A stretch of 24,710 nucleotides of DNA from Chrysochromulina tobinii. Taxonomy: Eukaryota; Haptophyta; Prymnesiales; Chrysochromulinaceae. Both the position numbers and the translations under genes were made by a program. The stretch lies in contig JWZX01001695.1 in NCBI GenBank assembly GCA_001275005.1, positions 1 to 24,710 on the forward strand. Direction: 5' to 3'. The notes beneath the pieces are model-generated. The model saw only the letters and a program-made list of their open reading frames with translations, did no database searches and was not told where the DNA came from. Below are positions 1 through 7,000 of the stretch, piece by piece. Every line of letters begins with the position of its first letter. Position 1 is the stretch's first letter.

Positions 1-6
1 GCGGGC

Positions 7-1798
7 ATGGCTGGTACGCCAGGCACGACGAATGCATTCTCAGCGTACTCGGGCCAGAGCAAGGCGGAGCGCGCGGCGTTGACGGCATTAGAGATGAGCA
101 CGCTGCGGCGCGAGCGTCAAGAGCTCAAGCTGCGCTGTGCTCAGCTGCGGCAGTTGCTTGCCCGGCGCACGAGGACCATTGAGCGCGTGCGGCAGGAGAT
201 CGATCCATGCGACCTGCCCATCCTCGAGAACGCGGAGAGGCAAGATGACGAGGAGGAAGAAGACGAGGAGGACGAGGAGGACGACGGCGACGATGGCGGC
301 GGCGGAGGAGGAGGAGGAGGAGGAGGAGAAGGAGGAGGAGGAGAAGGCATCGTGGGCGGCGAGCGGCGTGGTGGCGACGGCGCCGTGGCGAGCGCGGGTG
401 GCACCGTCGTCGTGTACCACGAGCGCTCCTCGATGATTACCACGGCGGCCGGCGGCGGCGCCGGTGGCGGCGGCGACGGCACCTTCGACGACGAGCTTTT
501 CGAGCTGCGCTACCGGTACTCGGAGATGTCCAAGGTCGCGCGAGAACGTCAAGTGGCTCTCGGAGCGCTGCAGGGCGCGTACAGTGAGCTCGCATCGACC
601 AACCGCGAGCTGCGGCACGTCATCGAAGAGGCGGGACTGACGACCCAGGTCGGGATCGAGACCAAGTCCGCAAAGGCGCTCGAGAAGACGCTCTTCGGCC
701 AGTCCGTCGCCAAGTTTCGTCCCGTCGAAAATTGGCCGCCCGAGCTCCGGTACACCAACCAGCTCGTGTGGGACGAGGTGGCGCCCGAGCATCAGTTCCT
801 GCGCGACAAGATTGCGGACCCGGGCTCGGTCCGTCGCAAGTGGCGGCTGAGCGTCGTCAAGATCAAGTCCAAGAAACACCCGTGCTGTGGGGAGTTTGGG
901 CTGTTCGCCGCCGAGGACATCCCGGCGGGCGAAGCTCTCCTCGATTACGCCGGGAAAGTCAAGGTGGGTGTCGCGGACTCGAAGCGAGGGTCGGTGATCG
1001 TCGCTGATCGTCGCTGATCGTCGCTGATCGTCGCTGAGTGCCACTGATTGCCACTGATTGCCACTGATTGCGCCCATCATCAGTGGCAATCAACGAAGCT
1101 CAATTGGACGCACTGAGTGCCCCTGAGTGCCACTGATTGCGCCCATCATCAGTGGCAATCAACGAAGTTCAATTGGACGCACTGAGTGCCCCTGAGTGCC
1201 CCTGATTGCGCCCATCATCAGTGGCAATCAACGGAGTTCAATTGGACGCACTGAGTTGCGTCCCTGTTTCGTCACTCATCAGGTTGTCATTGGCAACGAG
1301 CACGACACGTCGACGTCTTCTTACCTGCTCAACATCTTCACCGACGAGGAGGTCGGCGCGTACATCGACATCGACGCGTCGCAGTGCGGGAACGAGGCGC
1401 GCTTCGTCAATGACTTCCATGGCACCGGAGCCGACGGCCCGAATGCACAGTTCTGGCCGTACTTTGACAGCGCCACTGGCGAGAAGCGAATGTCAGTGAA
1501 GACGACTGCGCCGGTGCCTGCCGGGCACGAGGTGCTCGTCGACTATGGTGGCCGTTACTTCGTGCCCGACTCTTCGGAGGATTCCGACATGCATGCGAGC
1601 GACGAGGAGTTCGAGGAGCGCAGTCCGAGCAAGCGCGGCGGTGGGCGCGGCAGCGGGCGGGGCGGCGGGCGACGCGCGGGTCTGGGCGGCGCGTCCACCA
1701 GCGCTCGGGGCCGGGGCGGCGGCGGCGGCGGGGCCGCCAAGAGGCGCGGCAAGAAAGGCAAGGCCGTGGCGAGTAGCGACTCCGACGAGGAGGAGTGA
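7..1798 (+). CDS. SET-domain protein (putative lysine methyltransferase), two exons
   Basis: Exons 7-963 and 1283-1798 join in phase 0 to give about 490 aa. Residues ~20-75 are charged and look coiled-coil; ~80-125 is an Asp/Glu then Gly-rich linker. The SET domain spans about 285-412. GEFGLFAAEDI (295-305) fits the SET N-terminal SAM-binding segment. GNEARFVND (355-363) aligns with the usual RFxNHSC core but has Asp in place of the His. VDYGGRYF (405-412) supplies the catalytic-type Tyr. The tail is Gly/Arg-rich and ends in an acidic SDSDEEE stretch. Known for the family: SAM-dependent lysine methylation of histones or other proteins. The substrate cannot be told from sequence, and no pre-SET or post-SET cysteine cluster is visible. 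The intron cuts the SET domain. The frame is open to the window edge, so the Met at 7 may not be the true start. The quinone reductase gene follows 121 bp downstream on the same strand. Confidence 0.85.
991..1070 (+). repeat. Decamer tandem repeat, 8 units
   Basis: The eight units are TCGGTGATCG, three of TCGCTGATCG, TCGCTGAGTG and three of CCACTGATTG. The spacing is exactly 10 bp and the invariant core is TGA followed by T or G. The array lies within the SET-gene intron. Confidence 0.95.
1071..1255 (+). repeat. 69-bp direct repeat, three copies, with internal inverted repeat
   Basis: CGCCCATCAT begins copies at 1071, 1140 and 1209, with a period of exactly 69 bp and few substitutions; the third copy is partial. 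In the first copy TGATTGCCACTGAT (1055-1068) is perfectly complementary to 1079-1092 around a 10-nt loop. Later copies carry one or two mismatches in the left arm. Confidence 0.95.
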
Positions 1799-1919
1799 CC
1801 GGCCGCGTCCCGCCAGCGATGACAGCCACAGAGATGTCATTGTTACAATGTACTTCTTTCTTACAGTGGTTAACGTTCACACGAGGGCGGAGTATCCATA
1901 CTCACTCATCACAACACAA

Positions 1920-3040
1920 ATGCTGCGGCTCTCCCGACGTCTGGCCACGGCTGCCGTGTGCAAGAAGCTGGGTGATCCTCTCTCGATAGTTCACGACTGG
2001 AAAACGCCACAGGTCACGCGAGGCCAAGTCAAGATCAAGGTCGCGGCGGCAGGTGTCAACTTTGCCGACATCTTACAAGCGCGTGGGCAGTATCAGGACA
2101 AGGCCGACCCGCCCTTTGTGCCGGGCAACGAAGCCGCTGGCGAGGTGTGCGAGGTCGGTGAGGGCGTGAAGACGTTGGCCATCGGCGACCGAGTGATATG
2201 CCTGAGCCGCGGTGGTGCATACGCCTCGGAGACAGTCGCCGACGCTCGGACTTGCCTGAAGCTGCCACCCTCGGCCGCCTCAGCCGATCTCGCCGAGGCC
2301 GCGGCGTTGCTGGTCAATTATGGCACGGCGCACCTCGCGCTGACCTCCCGCGCTCATCTCCAGAGCGGCGAGACGGTCCTCGTCACTGCGGCGGCGGGAG
2401 GCGTGGGACTCGCTACGGTGGAGCTCGCGCGGTTGATGGGCGCATCACGGGTGATCGCCGCATGCGGCTCGGACGCGAAGCTGTTGATCGCGACGACCAA
2501 GGGCGCGGATGCGAAGGGCATCAACTATGCAGGCCTCGACGGAAAGGCATTCCGGAACCGACTCAAGGAGTTCAGCGCAGATGGCGACCGACTCAAGGGC
2601 GGCATCGACGTCGTCGTCGACATGGTGAGCGCTTCTCTGATGGCCTCTGATGGAGCCTCTGATTGCCTCTGATTGCCCTCGAAGAGCCCTCTGATTGCCT
2701 CACTCATCAGGTGGGCGGCGAGCTTCTCGAGCCATGCATCCGCTCGCTCGCGTGGAACGGGCGCGCTGTCGTGATCGGGTTTGCGGCTGGCCAGATCCCT
2801 CACATCCCTGCCAATCTACTCCTAGTCAAGAACGTGAGCGTCTCGGGACTCTTTTGGGGTGCTCACCTGATCCATGACCCTCGCATGCTGATGGCGTCGT
2901 CATCACAGCTCATCCAGTGGTGGCTCGAAGGGAAGATCAAGCCGCATGTGGGCGCGAGGGTGAGCCTCGAAAGGGCGAACGACGCGTTTGGGCTCGTCGA
3001 GGGGCGCACTTCCACCGGGAAGGTCGTGCTCATCCCGTGA
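1920..3040 (+). CDS. Zinc-independent NADPH:quinone oxidoreductase, two exons
   Basis: Exons 1920-2624 and 2711-3040 join in phase 0 to give 344 aa, close to the usual 320-340 aa of the quinone oxidoreductase branch of the medium-chain dehydrogenase/reductase superfamily. A GroES-like domain carries GVNFADILQ (45-53) and the PGNEAAGEV segment (68-76). The Rossmann fold has the AAAGGVG nucleotide loop (157-163). After the intron come VGGELLE and IPANLLLVKN, typical of this branch; no structural-zinc cysteine cluster is seen. The expected reaction is NADPH-dependent reduction of quinones or enones. The N-terminus MLRLSRRLATAAV is basic and amphipathic, so mitochondrial import is plausible (inference). 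I chose the Met at 1920 because it begins this presequence. The frame is open further upstream, with another Met at 1848, but those codons lack family resemblance. Confidence 0.9.
2625..2710 (+). other. Intron of the quinone oxidoreductase gene
   Basis: Donor ATG|GTGAGC and acceptor CACTCATCAG|GTGGGC define an 86-bp intron. Removing it joins VVDM to VGGELLE in phase 0, as the family requires. The interior repeats CCTCTGATTG or CCTCTGATGG words five times at 10-20 bp spacing. Unspliced transcripts would meet TGA at 2670. Confidence 0.9.
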
Positions 3041-3522
3041 AAAGCCTAGGTTATTTCCGGTTTTCGCTTTTCCCGAGATCTGCCGGTCCCCGCGCGCGGA
3101 CGGGGACACGGAGCGGGATTGTCATTGTGATTAGCCATTCGACGTACGACGACCATAACGCATAACACGGCATAATATCATCCCGCACCGGCGACCGGCG
3201 CACCGCACACCTTGCAAAACACCTTGCACGGGGGTCCCGCCATTTGGTAGGGTAGCTTGTTCAGTTACAAATATCTCTCCCCTCCGGTCCTTTTCCCTCG
3301 AACGACTCGGTGTAAGCCCACGGCAGCTTTAGTGCGCAGCGCTCGTCGCGATCGGCCTGCGATCCGACCTCTCTCGCTCGTGCGCACTGCGTCAACTTCA
3401 ATGCTCGGGTTGCATGGGCTCTCCTCCGCACAGCCAAGCGCCAGGAAGCTTGGGAAGGGCGCAGGATCCATCCCAGGGTCCATCATAGGGTCCTGGGCGG
3501 CACACGTCGCACAGAGGGCCGC
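3041..3522. other. Convergent intergenic region (3' ends of quinone reductase and THOC2)
   Basis: No convincing gene is seen in these 482 bp. A GC hairpin lies 46 bp past the quinone reductase stop: GTCCCCG (3086-3092) pairs with CGGGGAC (3101-3107). CACCTTGCA occurs twice near 3208-3230. The composition is less GC-biased than the flanking exons, as expected for untranslated ends. Confidence 0.6.
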
Positions 3523-3991
3523 TCAGCGGCGCTTCTTGTCGTCACCCTTGCGTTCACCAAGGCGATCTGAGACTGAGCCGCGTGCGCCACGTCGGTCGTC
3601 AGTTGGAGCCCCACCACGGTCGCCACCGCCACCGCCGCCACCGCCGCCGCCGCCACGGTCGCCACCGCCACCGCCACCGCCGCCACGGTCGCCGCCGCCA
3701 CCGCCACGGTCGCCGCCGCCACCGCCACGGTCGCCACCGCCACCGCCACGGTCGCCGCCGCCACCGCCACGGTCGCCGCCGCGCCCTCCACCATCGCGCC
3801 CTCCACCATCGCGCCCTCCACCATCGCGCCCCCCACCGTCGCGTCCACCCGGTCCGTCGCGTGCACCCGGTCCGTCGCGTCCACCCGGTCCGTCGCGTGC
3901 ACCCGGCCCGTCGCGTGCACCCGGCCCGTCGCGTGCACCCGGCCCGTCGCGTGTACCCGGTCCGTCGCGTCCGCTCGGAGGGCGCGTGTCC

Positions 3992-4026
<35 letters not shown>

Positions 4027-7000
4027 GCCACCGCCACCGCGGCGATCAGCTTGGCGCGAGCCCATCACCTGATGAGGGAGGGCACTCGAGGTTTCGTCAG
4101 AGGCTCATACAGGTTTCGTCAGAGGTACTCAGAGGTTTCGTCAGAGGCGATTAGAGGTTTCGTCAGAGGCTCTCGCAGGAATCGTCCGAGGCACTCAAGG
4201 TTTGGTCAGAGGCCATCAGAGGACATCAGAGGACTACAGAGGCCATCACCTGCTCGCGCAAAGCCTTCTCGCGCTGCTCCTGCTCCGCCTTCTCACGGTC
4301 GGAGAGCGCCCCGCGTCCGCGATCGCCGGCAGAGGGCGGGGGCGGGGGCGGCGGCGGCGGCGCAGCGACGCCTGCTAACGGCAACCTCTCCGCAGCGCCC
4401 TTGCCACTCTTCTCGTCCCGCTTGTCGCCGCCTCCCATATTAGGCAACCTCTCCGCAACGTCCCGCTTGTCGCCGCCGCCGCTGCTCTCGCGCGAACGGT
4501 CCCGCTCGGCCTTGGGCGGGTCGCGGCGTGCGTCGTCGTCTCGCCCGCCATTGCCCTTGTCGCCAGAGCGCTTGTCGTCGCGCTTGTCGTCGCGCTTGTC
4601 GTCGCGCTTGTCGTCGCGCCTGTCGTCGCGCCTGTCGTCGCGCCTGTCGTCGCGCGCCATCTTGGGCGGTGGTCCCGGCGAGCTATCAAGACGGCCGGAG
4701 AGCTCACTCCTCAGCTCTCCTTCCCGGTCGCGCTTCCGCTCGGCGGCGGCGGCGGCGGCCGCGCCTCCACCTCCGCCGCCACTCCGATCGCCTCCGCCTC
4801 CGCCGCCACTGCGATCACTTCCGCCGTCGCCAGTGGACACCTTGGCCGACGACGGCGCGCCTCCTGTAGTTGGTTGGAACGGCTTCGCGTTTGGGTTGAG
4901 GGGCGAGTCATTTGCGGGCTTGGGCGCGCCCACAACGACGCCCGCCACGGTGCGCACTGCCTTGGGTGGTGGCTCGCCTCCACCAGACGGCGCCGGACGC
5001 TTGCGCTCTGAGTCGCTGCCGCCCTCCTTGCTGCCCTTGACGCTCGATTTGCCGCTCTCCCTGTCGACGTCCTTTCCCTTTGCATCGCCGCCACCACTAC
5101 CGCTGGCACCACCGCCACCACCGCCACCACCACCATCGTCGCCCCCTCTGGCGCCGCCGCCCCTGCTGCCGCCCTCGATGGCCACGCCCCGAGTGAAGTC
5201 CTCTTGCGCCTCCATCGAGGGCTTGAGCTTCTGGAGCATCGTGAAGTACTGGGACGCCATGATCTGCAGGTCCTTGCGTTCGTCTTGGCGCAGCTTGTCG
5301 ACACGCTTCTCAATCATCTCAGAGAGCTTCTTCATCACGGGGAAGACGTCGATGACGCGCGTGAGCACGTGGAGCGCGTTGCGCACCTCCATGTACTCCT
5401 TGGACTCGAGGCACGTCATAATCGACTTGGACACCTTGCAGTACCTGGCGAGGGAGGTCATCGGAGGTCAATAGAGGTCATCAGAGGCAAGGCGAGGTCA
5501 TCGGAGGCTATTCGTGGCAATCAGAGGCCAGGCGAGGCCATCAGAGGCTATTCGTGGCAATCAGAGGCCAGGCGAGGTCATCAGAGGCTATTCGTGGCAA
5601 TCAGACGTACCACTTGAAGACGACCTTGACAAACTCCTGGTACGAGGCCTTGCGTTGGTCGACCTGTTCGAACGACTTCGAGAAGCCGGGCAGTTTGGCG
5701 CACTCCTCGTTGTAGATGGACTCATCACTCTTCCAGTGGAGGAGAAGCGAGAGGCTCTCTTTCAGAAAGCGCCCCAGGTTTTGCGCCTGCCGCTCCGTGC
5801 AGCAGAAGATGTGCACCGACACATCGCGCAGCAGCTTGTCGTAGTACTGGAGCGTCGAGAAGTAGGGCGTTCCCTGCGCGTGCGTCTGCTGCACGAAGCG
5901 CGCGCAGAAGACCGCGTCGGCGGGCGAGAAGACGCAGCGCGGGAAGATGCAGTACTGCAAAAAGGAGTTCATCGCGTCGGCGGCGGCGCTCTTGTGCGCA
6001 TCCGGCGAGTTGAACCAGTCGCCCTTGGAACGCGCGAGCCGGCTCATCACGATCTTGTGCCGCTCGTTTTGCACTTTGAGCTCCTCCTTGAGCTTGTCGA
6101 TCGACACGAGCGCGCGCTCTTTGTCCTTCCGCCGCTTGAGCGCGTTCGCCTTCGGATCGTCCTGCTCGCGAGCATATCGGAGCAGATGCACTCAGATCCA
6201 CTCAGATGCACTCAGATGGACTCAGATGGACTCAGATGCACACAGATGCACTCAGATGCACTCAGATGCACTCAGGGCTCGTCACGGTCTCCTCACGTGC
6301 AATCACCTGCTCGCCGCCATTCGGACGCACGCACCGAGATGCACTCAGATGCAATCAGGGCTCATCACGTGCAATCACCTGCTCGCCGCCAATCGGAGGC
6401 ACGCACCGAGATGCACTCAGATGCACTCAGGGCTCATCACGTGCAATCACCTGCTCGCCGCCAATCGGAGGCACGAATCGGTCGATCTCGTCGACCTGCC
6501 TACGCAGCCGCCGCGTCTCGGCCTCGTACCGGTCCCGGGGCACAAAGATGTCGTAGAGCGAGAGGGACCAGAAGGTGGCATAGAGGCGCGGCGAGAGCAG
6601 GTCCCATGCCGCCGCGGGCAAGATGGATCGGATGGCATGCGTCTCGAAGGCGCCGTCCTGGGCAGCCTCGGCCTCCCTCGAGGCCGCACTGCCCCCCTTG
6701 GCGGCGGTAGCGCTCTGCTGGCTATCAAGCTCGGCGATCGCGGGGCGGCAGATGAAAAAGGCGACTTCGGGCTCGACGCTGTACTTGTCGCAGAGCGTGC
6801 CCACCGGCGGCATGATGGCCGCATACTCCTGCGGCGTTAGGGTAGACGCGACGAATGCCGCGTACTGCTCGAGAGTCTCGTGGCACCGATCGTAGAGCTC
6901 GGAGAGGACCTTGAGGTGCGGCGTTTCGTTGGCGAAGACCACCGAGCCGCGCTGCTGCGCGATGAGCAGAAAGAGCGGCACGACAAGCCCGTTCTTCACG

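Larger units (their letters stand above)
964..1282 (+). other. Intron of the SET gene, made of tandem repeats
   Basis: The donor is AAG|GTGGGT and the acceptor is CACTCATCAG|GTTG; removing 319 bp restores the SET domain in phase 0. The interior is repetitive. Eight consecutive decamers fill 991-1070 (TCGCTGATCG type, then CCACTGATTG type). A 69-bp unit follows, starting at 1071, 1140 and 1209. Read-through meets a TGA stop at 1015-1017. Splice sites are inferred from codon phase and domain continuity. Confidence 0.85.

Noticed and set aside
3257-4072. 271-codon plus-strand frame rich in PPRSPPPPP
   Set aside because: It is the antisense shadow of the Gly/Arg-rich THOC2 last exon. GGC/GCC repeats keep several frames open and there is no other sign of a gene.
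4401-5474. 357-codon plus-strand frame with Ser/Arg/Pro repeats
   Set aside because: Antisense to THOC2 exon 4, whose conserved part and splice phases are convincing. The repeats are the complement of RDD and polyGly codons.
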